This document shows positions 1-5,661 of a DNA stretch of 8,257 nt, one piece after another. This stretch comes from Sulfurovum sp. (GTDB lineage Bacteria; Campylobacterota; Campylobacteria; Campylobacterales; Sulfurovaceae), in the NCBI GenBank assembly GCA_003978395.1, contig QNZV01000079.1, positions 1 through 8,257 on the forward strand, in the 5' to 3' direction. The notes beneath the pieces are model-generated. The model had not been told where the DNA came from and ran no database searches. It worked only from the letters and a program-made list of their open reading frames with translations. The number at the start of each line of letters is the position of its first letter. Within the stretch, counting starts at the first letter, position 1. Made by a program: the position numbers and the translations under genes.

Positions 1-656
1 TCTACACTGTTTTTATTAACGGTTTTAGAGATAGCAACGCGTTCTGAAAGCCAAGAGTTGTAGAGAAAACTTTGATAGGCAGAGACCAAAAGTTTCTCTT
101 TTGCACCTTTTAGTTTTTTCCCCGAATGGGCAATCTCTTTTCCTTGTTCATACGATTTTGAATCCTCTCCAAAACGTTGATACCCATAGTAGTTTGGAAT
201 TCCATTTGCTACCAACTCTTTAGCAATTTTTTGAATATTCTCTTCTGTTTTTTTATCTACTTCTTCCAAAACAATAGAGAATCTATTTCCTTTGAGTTGT
301 CCTACTTTAATTGGAAATTTACTATAATGTTTTTCAAGAATTTCTATCTTTTCTGTAGTCAAATTTTTAATAACATCTCTCTCGTACTGTTTAGGAATAG
401 AGATATACTGAATGGTAGTCGCATTTTTATCTTTGAGACCAGCATAACCAATATCACGCTGTTCAAGTCGAGTAGCTTTTGCAATAACTGTAATAAGTTT
501 AAAGGTACTCATATCGGTTTTTTTTATCTTCAATATAAGATTAGAGCCTTTGTCTGCAAATTTAAAAAGGGGAATCTCTTCGACAAAGAAACGTTCAATG
601 GTCTGAGCAAAGTTAAAATGGATTGGTTTGTGGTCATAGGCATAATTTTTTTTCAT
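1..656 (-). CDS. truD: tRNA pseudouridine(13) synthase TruD (partial; C-terminus beyond left edge)
   Basis: TruD isomerises uridine 13 of certain tRNAs (such as tRNA-Glu) to pseudouridine in the cytoplasm. The minus-strand frame is open from the ATG at 656-654 to the window edge, giving the first 218 residues; the family usually has about 340-400, so the C-terminal part is missing only because the window ends. The family signature GYAGLKDKNAT lies at residues 70-80, with D76 as the expected catalytic aspartate (D80 in E. coli). LKGNRFSIVL follows at 121-130 and the second family motif PNYYGYQRFG at 154-163. The ATG is the only plausible start: no in-frame start codon lies just upstream, and the next bases are C/T-rich with no Shine-Dalgarno. 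The gene is divergent from trmL, another tRNA-modifying enzyme. Identification is by motif and is firm. Confidence 0.93.
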   Translation of the reverse strand, partial: MKKNYAYDHKPIHFNFAQTIERFFVEEIPLFKFADKGSNLILKIKKTDMSTFKLITVIAKATRLEQRDIGYAGLKDKNATTIQYISIPKQYERDVIKNLTTEKIEILEKHYSKFPIKVGQLKGNRFSIVLEEVDKKTEENIQKIAKELVANGIPNYYGYQRFGEDSKSYEQGKEIAHSGKKLKGAKEKLLVSAYQSFLYNSWLSERVAISKTVNKNSV

Positions 657-694
657 GGGGGAAGTATAGCAGAAGTAGATGAGCCTCTTTTTAA

Positions 695-700
695 ATTATA
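695..700 (-). promoter_or_regulatory. candidate -10 element for truD
   Basis: On the minus strand this hexamer reads TATAAT, a perfect sigma-70 -10 box, inside the palindrome TTATATAA (696-703). A transcript would begin near 688 and have a leader of about 32 nt. No -35 match is visible, which is usual for housekeeping promoters in Campylobacterota. A second candidate, TATACT (668-663), sits so close to the start codon that its transcript would be nearly leaderless. Confidence 0.5.
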
Positions 701-745
701 TAAGGGCTATTTTCTATTTTTAGTGCCTCCTATGAATAAAAGTGT

Positions 746-751
746 TAAAAT
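746..751 (+). promoter_or_regulatory. weak candidate -10 element for trmL
   Basis: TAAAAT matches five of six consensus positions and would start transcription near 758, leaving a leader of roughly 75 nt. A second TAAAAT at 813-818 would start transcription on top of the trmL ribosome binding site and is less likely. Neither has a recognisable -35. The choice is a guess from base pattern alone. Confidence 0.25.
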
Positions 752-833
752 ACCACCTAAAACTATCTATTTAAGTATGGTTCTCATATGAATTTATTCT
801 ATCAAAGATAGTTAAAATGAGAAGGGATATATT

Positions 834-1328
834 ATGTTTAATATTGTGTTAGTAGAGCCACAAATTCCACCCAATACAGGAACAATCGGGCGTTTATGTG
901 TCAATTTAGGAGCAACGTTGCATCTGGTCAAACCATTGGGATTTGATATTGATGATAAAGCAGTTACAAGAGCAGGTTTGGACTATTGGAAAGAGTTAGA
1001 TTTGGTCGTTTGGGAGAATTTTGATACATTTTTAGCTAAACACCCTATTGGTAAAAATACTCATTTGGCAACAACCAAAACCGATAAACTCTATTTTGAT
1101 ACTCAATTTAAAAAAGATGATTACATTCTTTTTGGTTCAGAGACCAAAGGGATTCGTGAAGATGTACTTTTAGAGAATAAAGAGCGTTGTATAACCATCC
1201 CTATGGGTGGAAAAGGGCGAAGCTTAAATCTTGGTGTAGCTGTAGGAGTTGTAACGTATGAAGCGTTACGCCAAAATTATGATGGTTTTGAAAAGATAAC
1301 CATTGTTAATACATTAGAAGGAGTTTAA
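834..1328 (+). CDS. trmL: tRNA (cytidine/uridine(34)-2'-O)-methyltransferase TrmL
   Basis: TrmL is a SPOUT-class, S-adenosylmethionine-dependent enzyme that methylates the 2'-OH of the wobble nucleotide (C34/U34), classically in tRNA-Leu isoacceptors. At 164 residues it has the normal size of this minimal, knot-fold family. All three SPOUT motifs are visible: PQIPPNTGTIGRLC near the N-terminus with the conserved N and R, LFGSETKGI in the middle, and IPMGGKGRSLNLGVAVGVV near the C-terminus, forming the trefoil knot and SAM site. The ATG at 834 is preceded by AAGGGA (822-827) at good spacing. The stop codon is one base from the next small gene, so the two are probably translated together. The family call is solid; exact tRNA substrates in this organism are inferred from homologues. 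Confidence 0.93.
   Translation: MFNIVLVEPQIPPNTGTIGRLCVNLGATLHLVKPLGFDIDDKAVTRAGLDYWKELDLVVWENFDTFLAKHPIGKNTHLATTKTDKLYFDTQFKKDDYILFGSETKGIREDVLLENKERCITIPMGGKGRSLNLGVAVGVVTYEALRQNYDGFEKITIVNTLEGV
1316..1323 (+). promoter_or_regulatory. strong ribosome binding site for the 47-residue gene
   Basis: AGAAGGAG lies in the last codons of trmL, six bases before the ATG at 1330. It is one of the best Shine-Dalgarno matches in the window and is the main evidence that the short frame downstream is a translated gene. Confidence 0.7.
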
Positions 1329-1329
1329 G

Positions 1330-1473
1330 ATGTCTATTGGAGATATAGTCTATCTAATTGTTGCATTTTTGTTTGCTTATATGACTTTTGTCATTATCCG
1401 TGGAAATTTTCAGCGTAAGTTTGATAACGAGGGAAATAGATTGGATTTAAAGGATAAAGAGGAAAAAAAGTAA
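1330..1473 (+). CDS. small single-pass membrane protein, 47 aa, function unknown
   Basis: I do not recognise this protein. It begins MSIGDIVYLIVAFLFAYMTF, has one hydrophobic helix at about residues 6-23, then a basic patch (R24, R29, K30) and a strongly charged tail ending KDKEEKK. The positive residues after the helix predict the tail in the cytoplasm and the short N-terminus outside. Support for a real gene: a strong AGAAGGAG site at 1316-1323, a start one base after the trmL stop (translational coupling), and a position that fills the otherwise empty space before dapE. It has no signal-peptide cleavage site, no cysteine and no known motif. It could be an accessory subunit or stabiliser of a membrane complex; a short toxin is less likely given the long charged tail and coupling to a housekeeping gene. 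Confidence 0.75.
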   Translation: MSIGDIVYLIVAFLFAYMTFVIIRGNFQRKFDNEGNRLDLKDKEEKK

Positions 1474-1512
1474 AAATTAGCTACCCTTGCAAAAAAATAA
1501 GGCGAATATTTT

Positions 1513-2622
1513 ATGGAAAAAAGATTAGATGTTATAGATTTCTTTTTAAAAATTTTAAGTGCAGAGTCTGTGACTCCTGATGATGGTGGATTACTGAGCT
1601 ATATAGAAAATTATTTATCAGATTTTGAAGCAACATGGATAAATGAGGGTGGAGTTAAAAATATTTTTTTAACCAAGAAGTTTGGAGAGGGAAAACATCT
1701 CTGTTTTGCAGGTCATGTTGATGTTGTTCCTGCTGGAGAGGGATGGGATACAAATCCTTTTATTCCAATGATTAAAGATGGCTTTATCTATGCTCGTGGA
1801 ACACAAGATATGAAATCGGGTGTCGCTGCATTTGTTCAAGCTGTTCGTGATATGGATGATGATTTTTCTGGTCGTTTATCGTTACTTTTGACCTCTGATG
1901 AAGAGGGCGATGGAACGTATGGAACGCAAATTGTTTTAAAACACCTCAAAGAGAAAAAATTACTACCTGACTACTGTATTATTGCAGAGCCTACGTGTGA
2001 AACGACTATGGGAGATGCTATCAAGATAGGAAGAAGAGGCTCTATTAATGGGTTTCTGACGTTAAAAGGTAAGCAGGGTCACGCTGCATATCCTGAAAAA
2101 GCGATTAACCCTATTCATAACATATCCTCTATCTTGCCACTTATTGCAGGGCATGATTTAGATGATGGCGACAGTAATTTTGCTCCAAGTAAGTTGGTTA
2201 TTACCGACATTCGTGCAGGAATGGAAGTAACCAATGTAACCCCAAATGCACTGAAAATGATGTTTAATGTACGAAACTCTACTAAAACATCCAAAGAGAG
2301 TTTACGGAGATTTATTGAAGATAAGTTTAAAGGTTTAGAGTACGATTTAGAACTTCAGCAAGGTTCTTATCCTTTTATTACGAATCGTGAATCGTTTATT
2401 GTCAATCGACTAAAAGAGGCTATCCTAGAAGAGACAGGGGTTCAAACAAAACTTTCTACAGCAGGTGGAACAAGCGATGGACGACATATTGCACCCTATG
2501 GTATAGAAGTTGTAGAGTTTGGTGTGATTAATGACCGCATTCATGGATTAAATGAGCGAACTTCTATTGCAGAAGTAGAGAATCTTTATAATATCTTTGC
2601 TACTATAGTGAAAAGATTCTAA
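1513..2622 (+). CDS. dapE: succinyl-diaminopimelate desuccinylase DapE
   Basis: DapE hydrolyses N-succinyl-LL-2,6-diaminopimelate to LL-diaminopimelate and succinate, a cytoplasmic step towards lysine and peptidoglycan cross-bridges. The 369-residue length is normal for this M20 zinc peptidase family. Two-zinc ligands and the catalytic base are all present by motif: GHVDVVPAGEGWDTNPF (H68, catalytic-helper D70), RGTQDMKSG (D99), DEEGDG (E130 base, E131), AEPT (E159) and the C-terminal histidine in IHGLNE (H344). The lid/dimerisation segment follows GRRGSINGFLTLKGKQGHAA at about 173-192, and the substrate-binding AGGTSDGR is at 317-324. The start ATG has a modest AAGG about ten bases upstream. 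It is probably cotranscribed with trmL and the small gene (39-nt gap) and with the coiled-coil gene after it (10-nt gap). Confidence 0.95.
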   Translation: MEKRLDVIDFFLKILSAESVTPDDGGLLSYIENYLSDFEATWINEGGVKNIFLTKKFGEGKHLCFAGHVDVVPAGEGWDTNPFIPMIKDGFIYARGTQDMKSGVAAFVQAVRDMDDDFSGRLSLLLTSDEEGDGTYGTQIVLKHLKEKKLLPDYCIIAEPTCETTMGDAIKIGRRGSINGFLTLKGKQGHAAYPEKAINPIHNISSILPLIAGHDLDDGDSNFAPSKLVITDIRAGMEVTNVTPNALKMMFNVRNSTKTSKESLRRFIEDKFKGLEYDLELQQGSYPFITNRESFIVNRLKEAILEETGVQTKLSTAGGTSDGRHIAPYGIEVVEFGVINDRIHGLNERTSIAEVENLYNIFATIVKRF

Positions 2623-2632
2623 AGGATATATA

Positions 2633-2845
2633 ATGAGTGAAACCATGATAAATAATCAAGAGAAAATAGCAAAGATTAATAAAAAAATTGAAGAGCTTTT
2701 AGTTCAGTATCGTTTGAAACACGATGAGTTAGAGCTATCAACCGAAGAGTGGGATATTGGAGAGATTCAAGAAGATTTATCCAACTATACAAAAGAGATA
2801 AACAAATTAAAAAGAGAGATACATAATCTTAAATCCGTTGCTTAA
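2633..2845 (+). CDS. small coiled-coil protein, 70 aa, function unknown
   Basis: I do not recognise this protein. It is highly charged (many K and E), has no cysteine or membrane segment, and reads as two helices with heptad-like spacing of I/L residues: about residues 8-34 (EKIAKINKKIEELLVQYRLK) and 45-67 (IQEDLSNYTKEINKLKREI), joined by an acidic turn around TEEWDIG. That suggests a soluble helical hairpin that dimerises or binds another coiled coil. The ribosome site AAAGGA (2621-2626) overlaps the dapE stop codon and is six bases from the ATG, so translation is probably linked to dapE. The next gene is a histidine kinase 14 bases on, which has its own charged helical linker; a partnership is possible but only inferred. 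A second ATG at 2645 is an alternative start without a better ribosome site. Confidence 0.75.
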   Translation: MSETMINNQEKIAKINKKIEELLVQYRLKHDELELSTEEWDIGEIQEDLSNYTKEINKLKREIHNLKSVA

Positions 2846-2859
2846 GCTCTTAACCGACT

Positions 2860-3876
2860 ATGTATAAGCAACCCTCTTTATCAGTATATGTTTTAATAAG
2901 AATTGTAGTTATTGTTGTTTTTGTTACAACCTTTTATGCATTGGTCATTGCATTTGTACCATTAACATATCAAAGTTCTACTTTTCATATTGCTCTTTTT
3001 TTTTCTTCTCAAATACTGTTAATTATATCGGTATATTTAGGAGCAAAACAGGTTGGAAAAGAGCTTGAAAATGTAGAGAAGTATCTATCTGGAAGTTCAG
3101 ATTTTAAAAATCTGGACTCTTCTGCACGATTTTTTACAAGAGAGTTTGATAGTATCAATATCAAACTCATCAAAACCTTACAAAAGATAAAAAAACGTGA
3201 AAAAGAGAAACGCAAATATACTGCAAAAATAAAACTGAAAAATCGTCAACGTTCTGACATGCTTTCAGCCATTGCTCATGAGTTTCGCAACCCCATCGCT
3301 GCTATTATGGGTTATGCCCAAACATTAACCGATGATGAAGACATTCCCCCTAAATTACGTAATAAATTTTTAAATAAAATCTATAATAATGGGGATAAAA
3401 TCGAAGAGCTTTTAAGCCGTCTACTTTTATGGAATCGTTTCGAGAGTGGTAAGCAGAAGCTTCATCTAAGTAAATTTGATATTAAGCCCTTGGCTATTGA
3501 GATAGCAATAAATTTAGAAGAGCGATACAGTCGCGAAATTCATTTAGAGGGAGAACCATTTATTGTCCGAGCCGATAAAGCTTTGGTAGAAATTGTCTTA
3601 AAGAATCTAATAGAGAATGCTTTAAAATACTCAAATGAGACGGTGTATGTAAATATAAGTCCAAATAGAGTATCTGTTATTGATAAGGGTGTAGGAATCT
3701 CTGCCGAAAACATAGAAAAAGTAACCAAAAAGTTTTTTAGAACCGATGAGCATACATGGGACAACTCAATGGGCTTAGGTTTGGCTATTGTGAAGCAGAT
3801 ATTAAAACTTCATAACACAGTTTTAGAGATAGAGAGCCAAGAGAACGTGGGGTCTACTTTCTCTTTTAGGATTTAG
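2860..3876 (+). CDS. membrane sensor histidine kinase (orphan)
   Basis: A 338-residue two-component sensor kinase of the inner membrane. Two hydrophobic helices, about 10-33 and 43-62, enclose a loop of only about ten residues, so there is essentially no periplasmic sensor domain. A very basic helical linker follows (about 100-131), then the dimerisation/phosphoacceptor H-box IAHEFRNPIAAIMGY with H140. The ATPase part has the N-box LKNLIENALKY (N253), G1 box DKGVGI (275-280), F-box KFFRTD (about 291-296) and G2 box GLGLAIVKQ (305-313), so it should be catalytically competent. It ends FSFRI, as full-length kinases do. No response regulator lies on either side in this window. The start ATG at 2860 has no clear Shine-Dalgarno, so translation may depend on coupling to the gene 14 bases upstream. 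The signal sensed cannot be read from the sequence. Confidence 0.92.
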   Translation: MYKQPSLSVYVLIRIVVIVVFVTTFYALVIAFVPLTYQSSTFHIALFFSSQILLIISVYLGAKQVGKELENVEKYLSGSSDFKNLDSSARFFTREFDSINIKLIKTLQKIKKREKEKRKYTAKIKLKNRQRSDMLSAIAHEFRNPIAAIMGYAQTLTDDEDIPPKLRNKFLNKIYNNGDKIEELLSRLLLWNRFESGKQKLHLSKFDIKPLAIEIAINLEERYSREIHLEGEPFIVRADKALVEIVLKNLIENALKYSNETVYVNISPNRVSVIDKGVGISAENIEKVTKKFFRTDEHTWDNSMGLGLAIVKQILKLHNTVLEIESQENVGSTFSFRI

Positions 3877-3923
3877 CTCTTTTCACAACTCCAGTTATGG
3901 AATTTAACTAAGAGAGCTCTTTT
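3875..3923 (+). terminator. possible weak hairpin after the kinase gene
   Basis: AGCTCTTTT (3875-3883) can pair with AAGAGAGCT (3910-3918), including one G-U pair, around a 26-nt loop. The 3' arm runs into CTCTTTT. The same 9-mer AGCTCTTTT recurs at 3915-3923, exactly 40 bp after the first copy. The long loop and short T run make this a poor intrinsic terminator; it may only attenuate. Confidence 0.25.
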
Positions 3924-3953
3924 GCAGTCTCAGGATAGAGTGGAACGAAAAAC

Positions 3954-3968
3954 TATAAAAAATATAAA
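3954..3968 (+). promoter_or_regulatory. candidate promoter (-10 region) for xseA
   Basis: The 118-bp gap before xseA contains two overlapping TATAAA hexamers (3954-3959 and 3963-3968) in a very A-rich run, giving a start near 3966-3976 and a leader of about 20-30 nt. No -35 element is clear. The gap and this site suggest that xseA and the rhodanese gene can be transcribed separately from the genes upstream. Confidence 0.4.
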
Positions 3969-3994
3969 AAATTAATAAACAAAGAGTCCAATCA

Positions 3995-5257
3995 ATGAAC
4001 CAAAATAACACCATGACCGTCTCATCGCTAAACATAAAAATAAAATCCCTATTAGAAACTACTTTTATGCACATATTAGTCGAAGGAGAAGTCTCATCCG
4101 TAACCTATCACAATTCAGGGCATGTGTATTTTTCTATAAAAGACAAAGATTCAAGTATAAAGTGTGTAATGTTTCGCTCTAATGCTCATCGTATGAAATT
4201 TAGGTTGGAGCGTGGGCAACATGTGGTGGTTAATGGGTCTATTTCGGTCTATACACCTCGTGGGGAGTATCAGCTTCTTACGCTATCGATTGAGCCGTTT
4301 GGGCGTGGGGCTTTGGAGTTGGCGTATGAACAGCTCAAAGAGAAGTTACAAGCTAAAGGCTATTTTGATGCAAATAGAAAAAAGGCTCAACCTAAATATA
4401 TCAAAAAGATAGCTTTGGTTACGGCTAGCAAAAGTGCTGGTTTGCAAGATATGCTTAAGATTATTGATAAACGATGGAGACTCCTTGATGTTGTGATTGT
4501 TGATACTTTGGTGCAAGGGGATAAATCTGCTTTTCAAATTGCAAAGGCTTTGGCATATGCTGATACTTTGGGATGTGATGCTATTGTTGTTGGTCGTGGG
4601 GGTGGAAGCCGTGAGGATTTATGGGCATTTAATGAAGAGGTTGTAGCTGATGCTCTTTTTAATCTGAATACTTTTGTGGTTTCGGCTGTGGGGCATGAGG
4701 TTGATGTTTTGATTTCAGATTTTGTAGCAGATTTGAGAGCCCCAACACCATCGGCTTCGATTGAGATGATTTTACCTGATAAAAATGAGCTACTTTATAC
4801 CTTGTCTGAAATGCAAGAGCGATACGATAGGGCTATAAAACAGATACTCTATAACAAAGAGACAGCGTTGACATCATTAAGTCAAGAGTTGAAACGAAAC
4901 TCTGTCTCTCAAAAAATAAGTGAAATCAATAATCAGTTTCTACAACTAGAAGATGAGTTAAAACGTGCAATAAAATACAAATTAACAGAGTATGAATCTA
5001 AATTTATAAATTTACCAAAACAACTTAAAGATAATTTTGAGTATGCTTTGCATGTTAAAAGAGAAAATCTAAAATCTTTAGAGCAGAAAATGAGACTTTA
5101 TGACCCAAAACTGAAACAAAAAGAGGGTTGGGGAGAAGTTTTATTGGATGGTAAAAGAGTTGATTTATCTTCTATTAATATAAATGATACTTTTGTAATT
5201 AGTGATACAAAAACAAAGCTAGAAGTAGCTTGTATAAAAAAGGAAAAGATACAATGA
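3995..5257 (+). CDS. xseA: exodeoxyribonuclease VII large subunit XseA
   Basis: XseA is the catalytic subunit of exonuclease VII, which degrades single-stranded DNA from both ends in repair and recombination. The N-terminal OB-fold (about 1-100) starts MTVSSLNIKIKSLLE from residue 7 and contains SGHVYFSIKD and YTPRGEYQL. The nuclease domain carries D152, VVGRGGGSREDLWAFNEE (R201) and VSAVGHEVDVLISDFVADLR (H234, D237), matching the four residues essential in E. coli (D155, R205, H238, D241). A charged coiled-coil region (about 262-365) and a short C-terminal domain follow; here the usual L-x-x-GYS signature is replaced by QKEGWGEVLLDGKRV. At 420 residues it is slightly shorter than the E. coli protein (456). 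Upstream AAAGAG is a weak ribosome site; an internal ATG at 4013 has none, so the first ATG is kept. The small subunit XseB is not in this window. Its last bases overlap the rhodanese start. Confidence 0.95.
   Translation: MNQNNTMTVSSLNIKIKSLLETTFMHILVEGEVSSVTYHNSGHVYFSIKDKDSSIKCVMFRSNAHRMKFRLERGQHVVVNGSISVYTPRGEYQLLTLSIEPFGRGALELAYEQLKEKLQAKGYFDANRKKAQPKYIKKIALVTASKSAGLQDMLKIIDKRWRLLDVVIVDTLVQGDKSAFQIAKALAYADTLGCDAIVVGRGGGSREDLWAFNEEVVADALFNLNTFVVSAVGHEVDVLISDFVADLRAPTPSASIEMILPDKNELLYTLSEMQERYDRAIKQILYNKETALTSLSQELKRNSVSQKISEINNQFLQLEDELKRAIKYKLTEYESKFINLPKQLKDNFEYALHVKRENLKSLEQKMRLYDPKLKQKEGWGEVLLDGKRVDLSSININDTFVISDTKTKLEVACIKKEKIQ
5239..5248 (+). promoter_or_regulatory. ribosome binding site that fixes the rhodanese start
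   Basis: AAAGGAAAAG inside the xseA 3' end lies just upstream of the ATG at 5254, with AGGA nine bases away. A TTG at 5230 would give eight extra residues (a hydrophilic MYKKGKDT extension) but has no ribosome site. The ATG start also creates the typical 4-nt ATGA overlap with the xseA stop. Confidence 0.65.
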
Positions 5258-5655
5258 AAAATATTGCAGATAAACTCTTTTGGGTAGTTCTGATTTTATT
5301 AGGGCTATACATGCTCTATAATAAAGGAATAATTTTAGCCAATTTTGAGTCGGTTAACTCAAAGGTGGCTTATGAGATGATAGAACAAAATGATGGAAAT
5401 TTAACTGTTTTAGATGTACGAACTGTAGATGAGTTTAAAAAAGATGGTCATTTGGTTGATGCCAAACTTATTCCATTACAGCTTTTGGGAAAAAATCTAA
5501 ATATGCTTGATAAATCAAAAAAGATTTTGGTCTATTGCCGAAGTGGAAGCCGTTCGGTTTCGGCTTCTCGTATTTTGAGTGATGCTGGATTTACAGTTGT
5601 TAATATGAGTGGTGGGATTATTGATTGGAAAGCAGAAAAACTACCTATAAAGTAA
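5254..5655 (+). CDS. membrane-anchored rhodanese-domain protein (periplasmic)
   Basis: A single-domain rhodanese of 133 residues from the ATG chosen here. The N-terminus MKNIADK is followed by one hydrophobic helix (about 8-27) without a good cleavage site, so the protein is probably anchored in the inner membrane with the domain in the periplasm. The domain (about 34-130) contains LDVRTVDEFKKDGH (the CH2A-type region), the catalytic loop VYCRSGSRS with active C95, and the closing NMSGGIIDWK. The six-residue CRSGSRS loop is the sulfurtransferase type seen in PspE/GlpE-like proteins, where the cysteine carries a persulfide. Sulfur donor and acceptor cannot be deduced. It overlaps xseA by 4 nt (ATGA) and is presumably co-translated with it; no functional link with exonuclease VII is known to me. 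A sulfur-transfer role would suit a sulfur-metabolising host, by inference. Confidence 0.88.
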   Translation: MKNIADKLFWVVLILLGLYMLYNKGIILANFESVNSKVAYEMIEQNDGNLTVLDVRTVDEFKKDGHLVDAKLIPLQLLGKNLNMLDKSKKILVYCRSGSRSVSASRILSDAGFTVVNMSGGIIDWKAEKLPIK

Positions 5656-5661
5656 TACTTT
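5649..5661. other. convergent gene junction with a small dyad
   Basis: The stop codons of the rhodanese gene (5653-5655) and the minus-strand molybdoenzyme gene (5663-5661) are separated by only 5 bp. The junction is an inverted repeat, AAAGTA-A-TACTTT, too small and AT-only to form a good terminator. Each transcript must therefore run into the other gene, producing overlapping antisense ends. Confidence 0.5.

Larger units (their letters stand above)
657..833. promoter_or_regulatory. divergent promoter region between truD and trmL
   Basis: This 177-bp non-coding stretch separates two divergently transcribed genes, so it should carry both promoters. It holds a perfect minus-strand TATAAT for truD (700-695) and weaker plus-strand TAAAAT hexamers (746-751 and 813-818). 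A small inverted repeat, CTATC-AAA-GATAG, lies at 799-811. A plus-strand reading frame runs through it from inside truD, but that is an antisense shadow with no motif support. Confidence 0.6.

Noticed and set aside
22..57. GTTTTAGAGATAG ... AGCCAAGAG resembling the start of a CRISPR repeat, also found at 3820-3844
   Set aside because: Two copies only, 3.8 kb apart, each inside a coding region (truD and the kinase) with different spacing and no array or cas genes; coincidence in AT-rich DNA.
177..791. Plus-strand open frame of 204 codons at the left end
   Set aside because: It is antisense to truD for most of its length, is full of F/N/I runs typical of a reversed AT-rich gene, and has no motif or ribosome site; the minus-strand TruD motifs are unambiguous.
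1330..1473. 47-residue membrane protein as a type I toxin
   Set aside because: Long charged tail, strong coupling to trmL and no sign of an antisense RNA promoter argue against a toxin module.
2633..2845. 70-residue protein as the exonuclease VII small subunit XseB
   Set aside because: Size and helical nature are similar and xseA is nearby, but the XseB pattern (F-E-x-A-L-x-x-L-E ... LEEAL ... Y/FE-x-G) is not present, and the kinase gene separates it from xseA.
3941..3956. TGGAAC as a possible sigma-54 -24 element before xseA
   Set aside because: The expected TTGC-type -12 element is absent at the right distance (AACTAT instead), so the match is only half a promoter.
5649..5661. AAAGTA-A-TACTTT as a bidirectional terminator
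   Set aside because: As RNA it would give at most four A-U/G-C pairs with no GC-rich stem and no proper T tract; too weak.
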